A program made the position numbers and the translations under genes. Of a stretch of DNA of 64,000 nt, positions 29,125 to 38,302 are shown piece by piece. The first letter of the stretch is position 1. Each line of letters opens with the position of its first letter. The notes beneath the pieces were generated by a model. The model did no database searches and had not been told where the DNA came from. It saw only the letters and a program-made list of their open reading frames with translations. Source of the DNA: Bacteroidia bacterium (GTDB taxonomy: Bacteria > Bacteroidota > Bacteroidia > B-17B0 > Aurantibacillaceae); NCBI GenBank assembly GCA_022841465.1, contig JALHRL010000005.1, forward strand, positions 92,901 to 156,900, given 5' to 3'.

Positions 29125-29158
29125 AAAAAAAACCGGCTCTCAAAAGGCCGGTTTTTTT
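29125..29158. terminator. bidirectional terminator between adhesin gene and gldM
   Basis: AACCGGC (29131-29137) pairs with GCCGGTT (29147-29153), with a nine-base loop. It is flanked by A-rich sequence on the left and a T run on the right, so it can end transcription from both convergent genes. Confidence 0.88.
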
Positions 29159-29221
29159 GTTGTGTTAAGCCACTATTAGATGCTTGAATCGGGCAAATGA
29201 GCAAACGATTTCTTTTAATAA

Positions 29222-30889
29222 TTAAGCTTTGCGTTTAATTATTACATCCGGAGCAGTTAAAATTTGTCCATTTACATTAACTTTTATTCCTTCAATAAAA
29301 ACTCTTTTTCCAACCCCAACTTTTTCAAGTACACTTTTTGCTTCCTTGGTTAAAACTCCTGTTTTTATTATAGCGGAACTAATAATTCCATTTTTGTCTA
29401 TGGTTAAAATAGAGGCTTCAATTACTTTGGCATTTATGGGGAATTCAAAACCCAAACAAATTGCCCCAATTGAATTAATGGACGAAATCTCAGATTTACT
29501 TAAATTTAATGTTGATAGTACAGGCTTCCCATTAATTTTTGCAATTGGAGGAGGTATTGCTTTTACTCGGAATAATTTGGGTTGACCTTGTTGTTTTAAA
29601 CCCTCTGGTGTTTTAGCAAAAATGTTTATACTACAAGTGCCGGTTGTTGTTGTTGTAATTATAAATTTCCCTGGTGTTATTTGTTTTAAATTTGCTCCAC
29701 AACCATTGGCCTTTAACAGTAATTCTGTAGGAGCAAATCCTGCAGCAGAAGCAGAAATAGGATTTTCTACCCCAACATACATTATATTCATGTTATCTGC
29801 GCTCACCGCATTAAAAGGTGCGGCAACCATATACGTGTAATCAAAAGGATAATAATCTAATTCTCCATGTGGGTTTCTGTATTCAATTAGTCCATCAAGT
29901 GTTTTAGGACCTTGACCAATTCCATTTACCTCATATTTGCCAACTCCATCTTCGATATTTATTGTTTGTCCGGGTTTGATGAGTTTTTTACTTACAGAAT
30001 CGTATTTGGCACCAATTAAAATTTTCATTCTTTCGTTGCTTAATGCATTACTGGAAGCAGAAAGTAAAATATCTGCTTTAAATTTTTCGCCACTTAAAAT
30101 ATACGCGTTGGGCGCCAAAACTTTTGCCTGTAGTTTAGTAATCTTAAAAAGATATTTGCTGGAAGAAGCGGCTAATACTCTGAATAATTCTGATTCAAGA
30201 TTTTTTAAGTCGGTTTGCATTTTGTCAAAATTTGTAATAACAGCTGCTGTGGGTATGTTGTAAAAATTATCCATATCCCAGTTCATTTTAATGCCATCTT
30301 CTAAAGTATTTCTATCAACCGGAATAATGGTTTTAATTTTTTCGCACAAACTTTTGCTGTCACTTCCATCTAGTTTTTTTCCTTTTTCTAATTCTAATAT
30401 CATATTTTTCAATTCAGTGCTTAACTGAACAAAGTTTTGTTTTAAGTCATATGCACTATGTTTGTTTTTTTTAGGATTTGTTTCGTCGCTACCAATAAAC
30501 ATACGGGTTGGGGTATCAAAATCTTCCAAGCGCTTCATGCTTCGCATTTGCATTGTATCAGGCCGAAGCGTGTTTTCTGTTTCGCTTATTAATTTATACT
30601 TCATGGTATCAATGTATGTAATCAATTTTTCAATTTTTTCTTTGGCCTGTAAACATTTTTGGTAGTATGGTTTAGCTTCTACATTACCTTGATTAATGTA
30701 TTCTGCAAATGCCATTTCAATTTGCTTATTATTGTTGGCGATAATTTTTTTTGACTTGTCAATACTTTCGTCTACCGTTACAAATCCTTTTAAAACCTGA
30801 TCTGATACGTTTAGTGCTAGCAGGGCGGTGAGCACTAAGTACATCATACTAATCATTTTTTGTCGAGGTGTTTCTTTGTTTGAAGCCAT
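29222..30889 (-). CDS. gldM: GldM/PorM-family type IX secretion motor protein
   Basis: Inner-membrane/periplasmic rotor-like component of the T9SS motor, partner of GldL. The N-terminus 'MASNKETPRQKMISMMYLVL' matches GldM, including Arg9 before the single membrane helix (about residues 12-33, ending 'LNVSDQVLKGF'). A 500-residue periplasmic part follows with family blocks such as 'YILSGEKFKADILLSA', 'GVENPISASAAG' and 'GVGKRVFIEGIKVNVNG' near the C-terminus. At 555 residues it is somewhat longer than typical GldM (just over 500). It is not flanked by gldK, gldL or gldN, so it may be a relocated main copy or an extra paralogue. Confidence 0.88.
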   Translation of the reverse strand: MASNKETPRQKMISMMYLVLTALLALNVSDQVLKGFVTVDESIDKSKKIIANNNKQIEMAFAEYINQGNVEAKPYYQKCLQAKEKIEKLITYIDTMKYKLISETENTLRPDTMQMRSMKRLEDFDTPTRMFIGSDETNPKKNKHSAYDLKQNFVQLSTELKNMILELEKGKKLDGSDSKSLCEKIKTIIPVDRNTLEDGIKMNWDMDNFYNIPTAAVITNFDKMQTDLKNLESELFRVLAASSSKYLFKITKLQAKVLAPNAYILSGEKFKADILLSASSNALSNERMKILIGAKYDSVSKKLIKPGQTINIEDGVGKYEVNGIGQGPKTLDGLIEYRNPHGELDYYPFDYTYMVAAPFNAVSADNMNIMYVGVENPISASAAGFAPTELLLKANGCGANLKQITPGKFIITTTTTGTCSINIFAKTPEGLKQQGQPKLFRVKAIPPPIAKINGKPVLSTLNLSKSEISSINSIGAICLGFEFPINAKVIEASILTIDKNGIISSAIIKTGVLTKEAKSVLEKVGVGKRVFIEGIKVNVNGQILTAPDVIIKRKA

Positions 30890-31017
30890 AATATTGTGTT
30901 TTGTATAATTTCATAATTATGGAAACAAAAATTGGTTACAAATTATTTTAAATAAGTTGTAAAAATTGGTTCAAAAAAATATTGGAGAGAAGAGTGTAAC
31001 TTAATTTGAAAACAGCG

Positions 31018-31788
31018 TTAAAGTTTCCATGTTTCTAATTCGGGATAATAGTATTCCTTTACTGCGTTAACAGTGTTACCGCTTGCATTTTTTCCTTTAA
31101 GTTTATTAACTGTAAATGCTTTTAATAAGGAGGCATCAAAAGGTTTAAAAAAACTCTGCGTTTCTTCTTTTGTGTTTCCTTGTAACCACTCCTCTTGTTT
31201 TTCTTTTGGGATAATGAGTGGCATACGTGGCTCTATTTGTTTTGGGTTGTTGTGTATTTTTTGAAGTAACGAATTTGCTTTGGTAGTGATAATTGAAACA
31301 GTATTTATTATTTCTGCTGTTTCAGAATCTACCCATTCTTCCCATATCCCTCCAATAGCAAGGGGTTCATCGTTTTTACTGGAAATATAAAACGGATAGG
31401 TTTTATTATTAAAATGGTGATATTCGTAAAAGGCATCTAAATATATCAAGCATTTTTTTGAAAAGGCAGCGTTTTTAAAAGTGGGTTTTTCAAAAATAGT
31501 TTCGCAACGTGCGTTTAATGTTTGGTTAGCAATTTTTAATGCATCTTCTTTTGCTTTCACCCATTTTGGTATTAGGCCCCAATAAAAAAGTTGAGGGTAG
31601 TAGGGCTTTTCATTTGTGAATACAAGTAGTTTTGGATGGGCGTATGCATCTGCGAAATAATTTTTGTTAGATGCGGTTATAATAATTTCAAGTTGTTTTT
31701 GCAGTTCTTGAATTATTTTTTCATCATCACTGCGATGTTTAGCGTACTTAATAAGTTGCCGGGTTAAACTAACGGCGCTGTAACACAT
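31018..31788 (-). CDS. SOS response-associated peptidase family protein (YedK/HMCES)
   Basis: SRAP protein of 256 residues. The family crosslinks through Cys2 to abasic sites in single-stranded DNA and thereby protects them. Here the N-terminus is 'MCYSAVS', keeping Cys2 but not the common 'MCGR'. Other conserved positions are 'FYWGLIPKW', 'LNARCETI', 'CLIYLDAFYEY' and 'KIHNNPKQIEPRMPLII', where the His precedes 'RMP' with a few extra residues compared with the compact 'HDRMP' form. It lies seven bases after the MIase-like gene and is probably co-transcribed with it. Confidence 0.9.
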   Translation of the reverse strand: MCYSAVSLTRQLIKYAKHRSDDEKIIQELQKQLEIIITASNKNYFADAYAHPKLLVFTNEKPYYPQLFYWGLIPKWVKAKEDALKIANQTLNARCETIFEKPTFKNAAFSKKCLIYLDAFYEYHHFNNKTYPFYISSKNDEPLAIGGIWEEWVDSETAEIINTVSIITTKANSLLQKIHNNPKQIEPRMPLIIPKEKQEEWLQGNTKEETQSFFKPFDASLLKAFTVNKLKGKNASGNTVNAVKEYYYPELETWKL

Positions 31789-31795
31789 TAAAAAT

Positions 31796-32095
31796 TTAAT
31801 TCAAATTTAACTCAGGTAAGCCTGTTGGGGCAGTATCATGAAAAGCCAACTCGTGTATGCGAATAGTAACGAATTTAATAATTGGGAATTTTTTAATTAT
31901 AGCGTTTACCTCGTTTAAATCTACTGCTTCAATAAATATCCATAAATTTCTGCGATCCATGTCTAAAGAATAATTTAGTATTATTCTTTCTTCCATTAAA
32001 GTATTCACCACATTTCTTTGTGCCGGAATAATATCCCACATTTCGCTGTTAAAATGCTCAGGTAAACATAAATGCACCAAAAATACGTCTTTCAT
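31796..32095 (-). CDS. muconolactone isomerase-like small protein (ferredoxin-fold, YCII/MIase type)
   Basis: About 99 residues starting at ATG 32095 ('MKDVFLVHLCLPEHFN'). A longer upstream frame overlaps the neighbouring lipoprotein gene and is rejected. It shows a dimeric alpha-beta-barrel pattern: 'FLVHLCLPE', 'IIPAQRNVVNTLMEE', 'RNLWIFIEAVDLNEVNAII' and 'FPIIKFVTIRIHELAFHD'. This resembles muconolactone delta-isomerase-like proteins, but no aromatic catabolism genes are nearby, so the isomerase function is doubtful. It sits between the lipoprotein gene and the SRAP gene on the same strand. Confidence 0.78.
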   Translation of the reverse strand: MKDVFLVHLCLPEHFNSEMWDIIPAQRNVVNTLMEERIILNYSLDMDRRNLWIFIEAVDLNEVNAIIKKFPIIKFVTIRIHELAFHDTAPTGLPELNLN

Positions 32096-32136
32096 TAGCG
32101 TTGTACTTATATTCAAATATACAAAAAAAAACAATA

Positions 32137-33609
32137 TTATTCCCGAACATAAGCGCCGGCCCAAACCGTTGCTGTACGGGCAGTTCCTTTAATATCTAAA
32201 GGAAATTTAGACGCGTCGGAAAGTGCAGTTGTACCGGTAAAAGGTCCCGCTAAACTATTTGCGCCAATACTAAAATTATAATTCCGGTAATCTTTAAAAT
32301 CGCTATGCACATTGGTTTTATTATTATCAAATTTTGTAGCATCACCTGTATTTATATTTGTACGAAGCATGCAGCTACTAAAAAAATATCTTGGAGGTAA
32401 ACTTGCATTGGTGGTATTAACATCTAAAGCAATTTCATTAGGTAAATCACCTTCAATAATGCAGTTGCCAAAATAACAAGTGTCAAGCGGTAAAACTTGC
32501 CCGGGATAAAAATTATTAATTCTTAAGGTGCTTAATGTGCGCGTTTCTTTATTAAAATAGTTTGCAAAAGTACAATGTGTAAATTTATAATTGCCACCAA
32601 GTTCAAGATTTACGCAATGTTCGCCACAATTTCCAATAACATTATTACCGCCATTAATATTAAAAGCTAAACCGTACATTCCCCATTTACTCATGTTGTA
32701 AATTTGTGTATTGGTTATTTTTAATCGTTTGGGTTCGTTAAAATTACTTCCTAATAATTCTGCTTGTACTCCAATAAATCCATTTTTTATAATGGCGTAG
32801 TTAATTTCATTATTTAAACTTCCTTCGTTTATCCAAATTCTATCCCACTGTCCGGGTTCATCTAAATATTCCGACTCTCTTCTTGCTCCTGTAAACAAAA
32901 CTTCGTTACCCAGACTGCCGTTTACTTTTAGCTGTCCGTAACGATAAACCCATAAACCTGCTTTGTTGTTAAAATATAATCGGGTACCTGCATTTATTGT
33001 GAGTTTTTGTGCGCTGTCAACTACCAGCCAGCCATAAATAACGTGTGGCTTATCGTTGTTCCAGGTAGTATCAACATTTGGGTTGCTGCTTATTAAAGAG
33101 TATGGCAAGTAACCTCCGTCTTTAAATTTAATGGCATCTGTAGGGTAGTGGTAGTAGGCATCCTGGCCCCATGCTTCTAAATAAACTTTTTGCTCGTTGC
33201 CATTAGTATTAAAAACAAGGGCATCTGAAATTATTAAGGGGGAGTTTGCGCTATTAGGATTTACATTAACTTGTATAAAAATATAAATGCTGTCGTTGGC
33301 TGCAATTTCAACATCGTTTATGCTAGTGCCTTTTAAGCCATCTACATTCATTATAAATTGCGAGGAAGCACCTTTTTGTAAAGCGATATTACTAATGTTT
33401 ACACGTTGGTTGTTTTTATTTCTAACCCTTATTTGCCGGGTGCTGGAGCCAATTCCGGTAAAAACTGTATCAAATAGAACGGAATCGGCAGAAAAAGAAA
33501 GTTTGTAAGCTGAATTAGTGCTGATTTTATCTTTTCTGCACGAACTAAAATCTACACCAATACAAGTAATAATAAAAAGGAAGGAGATGTATTTTAGGCC
33601 ACGAAACAT
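32137..33609 (-). CDS. lipoprotein with predicted right-handed beta-helix
   Basis: A 490-residue predicted lipoprotein. The signal segment 'YISFLFIITCIGVDFSSC' ends in a lipobox-like 'FSSC' and is followed by 'RKDK'. Residues 30-150 resemble an Ig-like/choice-of-anchor domain ('FDTVFTGIGSSTRQIRVRN', 'DSIYIFIQVNVNP'). Residues 180-440 contain short irregular repeats ('INYAIIKNGFIGVQ', 'ITNTQIYNMSKWGMYG', 'FTHCTFANYF') typical of parallel beta-helix proteins. This is a widespread Bacteroidota protein type of unknown ligand. Surface or periplasmic location is inferred from the lipobox. Confidence 0.75.
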   Translation of the reverse strand: MFRGLKYISFLFIITCIGVDFSSCRKDKISTNSAYKLSFSADSVLFDTVFTGIGSSTRQIRVRNKNNQRVNISNIALQKGASSQFIMNVDGLKGTSINDVEIAANDSIYIFIQVNVNPNSANSPLIISDALVFNTNGNEQKVYLEAWGQDAYYHYPTDAIKFKDGGYLPYSLISSNPNVDTTWNNDKPHVIYGWLVVDSAQKLTINAGTRLYFNNKAGLWVYRYGQLKVNGSLGNEVLFTGARRESEYLDEPGQWDRIWINEGSLNNEINYAIIKNGFIGVQAELLGSNFNEPKRLKITNTQIYNMSKWGMYGLAFNINGGNNVIGNCGEHCVNLELGGNYKFTHCTFANYFNKETRTLSTLRINNFYPGQVLPLDTCYFGNCIIEGDLPNEIALDVNTTNASLPPRYFFSSCMLRTNINTGDATKFDNNKTNVHSDFKDYRNYNFSIGANSLAGPFTGTTALSDASKFPLDIKGTARTATVWAGAYVRE

Positions 33610-33664
33610 TTGGTAAAGTTAAGGTAAAAACGCAAAAAATGTGGAAATCGTATACGAAAGCAAA

Positions 33665-34006
33665 TTATAATTGCTCTTTTAATTTTAGCAATTGGGCTTT
33701 TATGTTTAATAGCTTTTCAATAACTTGTTGTTTAACTTCTTCCTGAGCGGTTTTGTCAAACTTTTTTAGTTGTTCTTTTGCTCCTTGTAGCGTGAAGCCT
33801 TTAGATTTAACTAAATCAACAATTTTATAAAGATTTTCTATGTCTTTACGAGTGAATAAGCGATTACCTTTTTTGTTTTTGGTAGGCTTTAAATTAAATT
33901 CTTTTTCATAGAAACGAATAGTGCTTGCATTTATATCAAACAACTTAGAAACTTCACTAATGGTGTAGTAAAGTTTTTCAGTATCTTCCATTTCTTGCGT
34001 TGACAT
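33665..34006 (-). CDS. small MerR-family transcriptional regulator
   Basis: A 113-residue regulator. Residues 12-80 form the winged helix-turn-helix ('YTISEVSKLFDINASTIRF', 'NRLFTRKDIENLYKIVDL', 'GFTLQGAKEQLKKF'). Residues 80-113 are a Lys/Gln/Leu-rich coiled coil for dimerisation. There is no effector-binding domain or metal-ligand cysteines, so the signal is not evident. It diverges from proline dehydrogenase with a 144-bp gap, making that promoter a candidate target, though this is position-based inference only. Confidence 0.88.
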   Translation of the reverse strand: MSTQEMEDTEKLYYTISEVSKLFDINASTIRFYEKEFNLKPTKNKKGNRLFTRKDIENLYKIVDLVKSKGFTLQGAKEQLKKFDKTAQEEVKQQVIEKLLNIKAQLLKLKEQL

Positions 34007-34113
34007 AAGACTAAAATATAGTTAAAAACGGAAGACAGATGGAGAAGTTATTAACAATTTTCACTCAAAGTTAACTATCCTAAGAACTTGCTTGCTAATA
34101 ATTTACCCATTTT

Positions 34114-34145
34114 TTGATAAAAAGCTGATTATCTCACTATATTTG
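34114..34145 (+). promoter_or_regulatory. promoter of the proline dehydrogenase gene
   Basis: TTG at 34114-34116 lies 21 bases before the -7 box TATATTTG at 34138-34145. The ATG at 34151 follows after five bases, implying a leaderless or near-leaderless transcript. Confidence 0.6.
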
Positions 34146-34150
34146 CGGCC

Positions 34151-35314
34151 ATGATTTCGTTTGATAACACCGAAATAGCCTTTAAGGCAAAAAGCGACTC
34201 AGAATTAAGAAAATCGTATTGGTTATTTAATTTAATTGGAAACCCCGGCCTTGTTAAAATTGGAGCAAAATTAACACCTATTGCTTTAAACATTGGTTTT
34301 AAAGGGATTATTAAAAACACCATTTTTAAACAGTTTGTAGGTGGGGAAGATATTAACGATTGCGAAAAAACAATACAACACTTAGGTAAATATAATATTG
34401 GAACTATTTTAGATTACAGTGTTGAAGGAAAAGAAAGTGAATTGGATTTTGAACATTGTTTAACCGAAACCTTAGACACCATTAAAAAGGCAAAAAACCA
34501 TGATTATATTCCTTTTTGTGTTTTTAAAGTTACCGGCTTGGCACGTTTTGCTTTGCTTGAAAAAGTGAGTAGTGGAAAAGCGTTAACACAAGAAGAAGTG
34601 GCAGAATTTGAAAAAGTTCGCAACAGAGTAAAAGCAATTTGTAAAGCAGCATCTGAAGCCAATCAACCCATTTTTATTGATGCCGAAGAAAGTTGGATAC
34701 AACAGGCAATAGATGATTTGGCGAATGAAAACATGGAGGCTTTTAATAAAGAAAAAGTTATTGTATACAACACCTACCAACTATATCGCCACGACAGATT
34801 AGCATATTTGAAAAAAAGTTTAGAAACCGCTAGCGATAAAGGATACAAAATTGGAGCAAAACTTGTTCGCGGAGCTTACATGGAAAAAGAGAGAGCACGT
34901 GCTGCCGAATATAATTATCCATCACCTATTCAAAAAGACAAAGTTTCGAGTGATGAAGATTATAACAATGCCTTAAAGTTTTGTATAGAAAACATAGGTA
35001 ATATGGCCATTTGTGCCGGAACACATAATGAAGATAGCAGCTTAAAATTGGTAGAAGCAATGCGTGAAAAAAACATTACTCCAAGTGATAAGCGAATTTA
35101 TTTTTCTCAATTATTAGGCATGAGCGATCATATCAGTTATAATTTATCTCAGGCAGGATATAATGTGGCTAAGTACGTGCCTTATGGTCCGGTAAAAGAA
35201 GTACTGCCATATTTAATTCGCAGAGCACAAGAAAACACCAGTGTAAAAGGACAAACAGGCCGCGAGTTAAGCTTAATAATGAAAGAGAAAAAACGCAGAG
35301 AAGGAAAAGCTTAA
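34151..35314 (+). CDS. proline dehydrogenase
   Basis: FAD-dependent oxidation of proline to P5C, the first step of proline catabolism, on a TIM-barrel domain. The 387 residues show the ProDH blocks: 'IGTILDYSVEGKE' (about 82-94), 'FIDAEESWIQQAID', 'YNTYQLYRHDRLAYL', 'GAKLVRGAYMEKER' (235-248), 'AICAGTHNED' and the C-terminal 'YLIRRAQENTS' with the Arg pair that binds the proline carboxylate. No P5C dehydrogenase domain is fused, so this is the monofunctional type. The MerR-like regulator is divergent. Confidence 0.94.
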   Translation: MISFDNTEIAFKAKSDSELRKSYWLFNLIGNPGLVKIGAKLTPIALNIGFKGIIKNTIFKQFVGGEDINDCEKTIQHLGKYNIGTILDYSVEGKESELDFEHCLTETLDTIKKAKNHDYIPFCVFKVTGLARFALLEKVSSGKALTQEEVAEFEKVRNRVKAICKAASEANQPIFIDAEESWIQQAIDDLANENMEAFNKEKVIVYNTYQLYRHDRLAYLKKSLETASDKGYKIGAKLVRGAYMEKERARAAEYNYPSPIQKDKVSSDEDYNNALKFCIENIGNMAICAGTHNEDSSLKLVEAMREKNITPSDKRIYFSQLLGMSDHISYNLSQAGYNVAKYVPYGPVKEVLPYLIRRAQENTSVKGQTGRELSLIMKEKKRREGKA

Positions 35315-35398
35315 GTATTATACATTTTATTTGAAAACTTTTTTTATTCTTTTTTGTTCTTCCTTAATATTCCATCAAGTATTTATTAAATTTATTAC

Positions 35399-35764
35399 AT
35401 GAATGTATTAGCCGTTTTTATTGGTGGTGGAATTGGCAGTTTGCTGAGGTATTTTTTGGGAACTGTTTTTCAAAAATCAAATTTAACTTTACCCATTGCC
35501 ACTTTACTTGCAAATGTGTTGGCATGTTTTGTTTTTGCCCTTTCTATGAAGTTTTTAAGTCAGAAATTTGACGATAACCAAAACCTAAAATTATTTTTAT
35601 TTACAGGTATTTGCGGAGGCTTAAGTACTTTTTCTACTTTTGGTTTCGAAACTTTTAAATTAATAAAACAAGGCAATATAGAATGGGCTATAGCCAACGT
35701 GCTAATAAGTTTGTTGTTATGCATTACCCTATTTTTTGTTTTCGCGCAAAAAAGCACTGATTAA
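35399..35764 (+). CDS. crcB: fluoride efflux transporter CrcB/FluC
   Basis: A 121-residue four-helix membrane protein that exports fluoride as a dual-topology dimer. Diagnostic motifs are 'GGGIGSLLRYFLG' at the N-terminus, 'TLLANVLACFVFAL' with the conserved Asn, and 'GICGGLSTFSTFGFE' with the Phe-box residues. A possible -7 sequence TAAATTTA lies four bases before the ATG. No fluoride riboswitch was recognised in the short upstream region. A single CrcB is sufficient if it homodimerises. Confidence 0.94.
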   Translation: MNVLAVFIGGGIGSLLRYFLGTVFQKSNLTLPIATLLANVLACFVFALSMKFLSQKFDDNQNLKLFLFTGICGGLSTFSTFGFETFKLIKQGNIEWAIANVLISLLLCITLFFVFAQKSTD

Positions 35765-35765
35765 A

Positions 35766-36416
35766 TTGGATTTAACTAAACGAAAAGATATAATCTTTGT
35801 AGTATTAGCAGGTTTTTTTGTAACCAACGCTATTGTTGCCGAATTAATTGGCGGAAAATTGGTTCAGTTTTTTGGACTTTTCACACAAAGCATTGGAATT
35901 ATTTTATGGCCCGTAGTTTTTTTACTTACCGATATTTTAAATGAATATTATGGTAGAAGCGGCGTAAGAAAGCTAACTTATATTACTGTTGCTTTAATCA
36001 TATACACGTATATTCTATTAAGTATTTCTATTAATTTAAATGCAACCAGTTTTAGTCCGGTTAGTAATGAGGCTTTTCAAATTGTATTTGGGCAAAGTCA
36101 GTGGATTATTATTGGAAGCATTGTAGCATTTTTAATTTCTCAGTTAATTGACGTTTATTTCTTTTGGATTTTTAGAAACATGACAAACGGAAAAATGATT
36201 TGGTTTAGAGCAACAGCTAGCACGGTAATAAGTCAATTGTTTGATACTTTTATTGTGCAGTTTATTGCATTTGTATTGCCCGGTAAATGGGCCTTTGATG
36301 AGTTTGTAAAAAACGCATCTATAGGTTATGTTTTTAAGTTGATGGTAGCCGTTGCACTAATACCATTAATTTATGTGGCACATGCCATTTTAAATAAGTA
36401 CTTAAAGAAAGGCTAA
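35766..36416 (+). CDS. queuosine precursor transporter (YhhQ/DUF165 family)
   Basis: Integral membrane transporter of about 216 residues with six predicted helices. Family features are 'TNAIVAELIGGKLVQFFG', 'WPVVFLLTDILNEYYG', 'LISQLIDVYFFWIFR' and 'TASTVISQLFDTFIVQF'. The YhhQ family takes up preQ0/preQ1 for queuosine tRNA modification. The TTG at 35766, one base after the crcB stop, gives 'MDLTKRKDIIFVVLAG', matching homologous N-termini; a TTG at 35736 would lie inside crcB. Probably co-transcribed with crcB by position only. Confidence 0.88.
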   Translation: MDLTKRKDIIFVVLAGFFVTNAIVAELIGGKLVQFFGLFTQSIGIILWPVVFLLTDILNEYYGRSGVRKLTYITVALIIYTYILLSISINLNATSFSPVSNEAFQIVFGQSQWIIIGSIVAFLISQLIDVYFFWIFRNMTNGKMIWFRATASTVISQLFDTFIVQFIAFVLPGKWAFDEFVKNASIGYVFKLMVAVALIPLIYVAHAILNKYLKKG

Positions 36417-36417
36417 T

Positions 36418-37413
36418 TTAATTGCCCATTTTTAAGGTTAATTCTACTAATCGTGCGCTGTAACCCCATTCATTATCATACCAGGCAATCACTTTCACAA
36501 GATTATTTACAATACTGGTGAATTCAGCATCAAATAAAGTGCTGTGTGAATTTCCAATTACATCAACGCCAACAATAGGGTCTTCTGTATATTCTAATAT
36601 GCCTTTTAAAGAAGTTTCAGAGGCTTTTTTGTAAGCGGCGTTTATCTCTTCAACAGTTGGTATTGTTTCCAGTACACAGGTAATATCGGTTAATGAACCA
36701 TTTGGAACAGGTACTCTCATACCGCAACCTCCAATTTTACCATCTAAATGCGGAAAAATTTTAGTGATGGCTTTTGCTGCACCGGTAGAAGTAGGTATTA
36801 TGCTTAATGCAGCGGCACGTGCTCTCCTTAAATCTTTATGAGGGGCATCGTGTATACGCTGATCATTGGTGTAAGAATGTACGGTTGTTATAAATGCATC
36901 TTCAATTCCAAATTGCTCCAAAACTTTAAGCATAGGGGCAGCACAGTTTGTTGTACAGCTTGCATTAGAAACTATTACATCATTTTTATTTAAAGTAGCA
37001 TCGTTTACTCCCAATACAATAGAGGGTATATCATCGTCTTTTGCCGGCGCTGATAAAATAACTTTTTTCGCTCCTGCATCAATGTGTTTTTGCGCACCTT
37101 TTCTATCTAAGAATAAACCGGTTGATTCTATTACAATATCAATATTCAATTCTTTCCAAGGCAAAGTTGCCGGATCTTTAATAGCAGTAGTTTTTATTTT
37201 TTGTCCGTTTACTTCAATAAAATTTTCACCATGGTTAATGGTAGCATTAAAAATACCATGTACTGAATCGTATTTTAGTAAATGCGCCATGGTATGCGAA
37301 TCGGTTAAATCATTAATTGCAATAATTTCTATTTGTGGGTGATTAATTGCAATTTTTAAAAAGGTGCGTCCTATTCGACCAAAGCCATTTATGGCTACTC
37401 TAATTTTAGTCAT
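36418..37413 (-). CDS. gap: type I glyceraldehyde-3-phosphate dehydrogenase
   Basis: Glycolytic/gluconeogenic NAD-dependent oxidation and phosphorylation of glyceraldehyde-3-phosphate. The N-terminal Rossmann motif is 'VAINGFGRIGR', the active-site Cys is in 'SNASCTTNC' (about residue 150), and 'HSYTNDQRIHD' and 'WYDNEWGYS' are diagnostic. The length of 331 residues is normal. The 5' end overlaps the upstream WG-repeat-like gene by eight bases, so the pair is co-transcribed. The 3' end is one base from the convergent queuosine transporter stop. Confidence 0.97.
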   Translation of the reverse strand: MTKIRVAINGFGRIGRTFLKIAINHPQIEIIAINDLTDSHTMAHLLKYDSVHGIFNATINHGENFIEVNGQKIKTTAIKDPATLPWKELNIDIVIESTGLFLDRKGAQKHIDAGAKKVILSAPAKDDDIPSIVLGVNDATLNKNDVIVSNASCTTNCAAPMLKVLEQFGIEDAFITTVHSYTNDQRIHDAPHKDLRRARAAALSIIPTSTGAAKAITKIFPHLDGKIGGCGMRVPVPNGSLTDITCVLETIPTVEEINAAYKKASETSLKGILEYTEDPIVGVDVIGNSHSTLFDAEFTSIVNNLVKVIAWYDNEWGYSARLVELTLKMGN

Positions 37414-38293
37414 GATTTAAAAATTTATATTCTTCTAGTTTAAACATATCACAATTGTATTCTTTGCTTTTTATTTTAATTTTTAATGAATCGTTCCCAA
37501 GGTAAGTAATTTCATCTGCATAAATTGCTTTTTCCTTTTTTGATTGAATATTGTAAACAATATAATGATCAGTTGGGTTGTGTACTTTGTGAATTAAAAA
37601 GTTTTTAGTTGCATTCTCAATATGTTTGTTAGCGCTATGAATTTTGCTTCCATTGTAATCAAAAACATAATCGTTTCCCATAATTTGCAGCTGCCCTGTA
37701 CATGCTATAAATAATGAATCGTAGGGGTTACTTGTAACAGAAGCGTATTCAATAGGAACTACAATTTTTTCATTCATATCTATAACCCCTTCCAAATAGG
37801 AAGAACCAATTGTTTTCTTTTGCACCACAAAATAATTTTTTATGGCTGTTGGTTGTATTTCATCAAAGCCAGTAAAGGTTATTTGTTTAAACGCTTTATC
37901 TACAATGTATTTTTTATCTTTTGCAGAAACCGAAATGTATTCAGGGTGTTTCGTGTAGTTCTCAAATGCGCTTTTGTTGTAATTAAAGTAATTGCAGGTA
38001 TCGTTTTTAATTTTAATTATTAAGTGTTCATTTTTTTGATTTAAATATTTACACATTAAAACGGTATTGTTCATCTTAATGAATTTATTGGTGTTGGGCT
38101 TTTGCGTTTTTACACAAGCCATGCAAATATTTTTACTTTTATCAAATGGTAGAATGGTATCGTATATTGGAGGAATTATAACTTCTCCGTTTTTTGTGCA
38201 CGACCATTTATTATTATTATTTTTTATAAAATCGCATTGAGCACCTAATGTTCCAAAAGAAAATAAAAGAATAATATATTTTAAGTTTTTCAA
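37406..38293 (-). CDS. secreted protein with degenerate WG-like repeats
   Basis: A 295-residue protein with an N-terminal signal peptide ('MKNLKYIILLFSFGTLGAQ'). The rest contains short strands such as 'WSCTKNGEVIIPPIYDTI' and 'EGVIDMNEKIVVPIEYASV', which follow the WG/KWG beta-repeat pattern ('G...I....Y'), but most repeats are too decayed to count. Function unknown; WG repeats are usually binding scaffolds. It overlaps the start of gap by eight bases, an odd pairing that may be chance operon formation. Confidence 0.7.
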   Translation of the reverse strand: MKNLKYIILLFSFGTLGAQCDFIKNNNNKWSCTKNGEVIIPPIYDTILPFDKSKNICMACVKTQKPNTNKFIKMNNTVLMCKYLNQKNEHLIIKIKNDTCNYFNYNKSAFENYTKHPEYISVSAKDKKYIVDKAFKQITFTGFDEIQPTAIKNYFVVQKKTIGSSYLEGVIDMNEKIVVPIEYASVTSNPYDSLFIACTGQLQIMGNDYVFDYNGSKIHSANKHIENATKNFLIHKVHNPTDHYIVYNIQSKKEKAIYADEITYLGNDSLKIKIKSKEYNCDMFKLEEYKFLNHD

Positions 38294-38302
38294 GTAGGTA
38301 AT

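Noticed and set aside
31018..31788. SRAP protein as an inactive homologue
   Set aside because: Cys2, the Asn-Ala-Arg motif, the Glu in 'FYEY' and a His before 'RMP' are all present; only the spacing and side residues differ.
35315..35398. Possible fluoride riboswitch before crcB
   Set aside because: The region is only 84 bases of low-complexity AT-rich sequence; I could not find the conserved riboswitch core.
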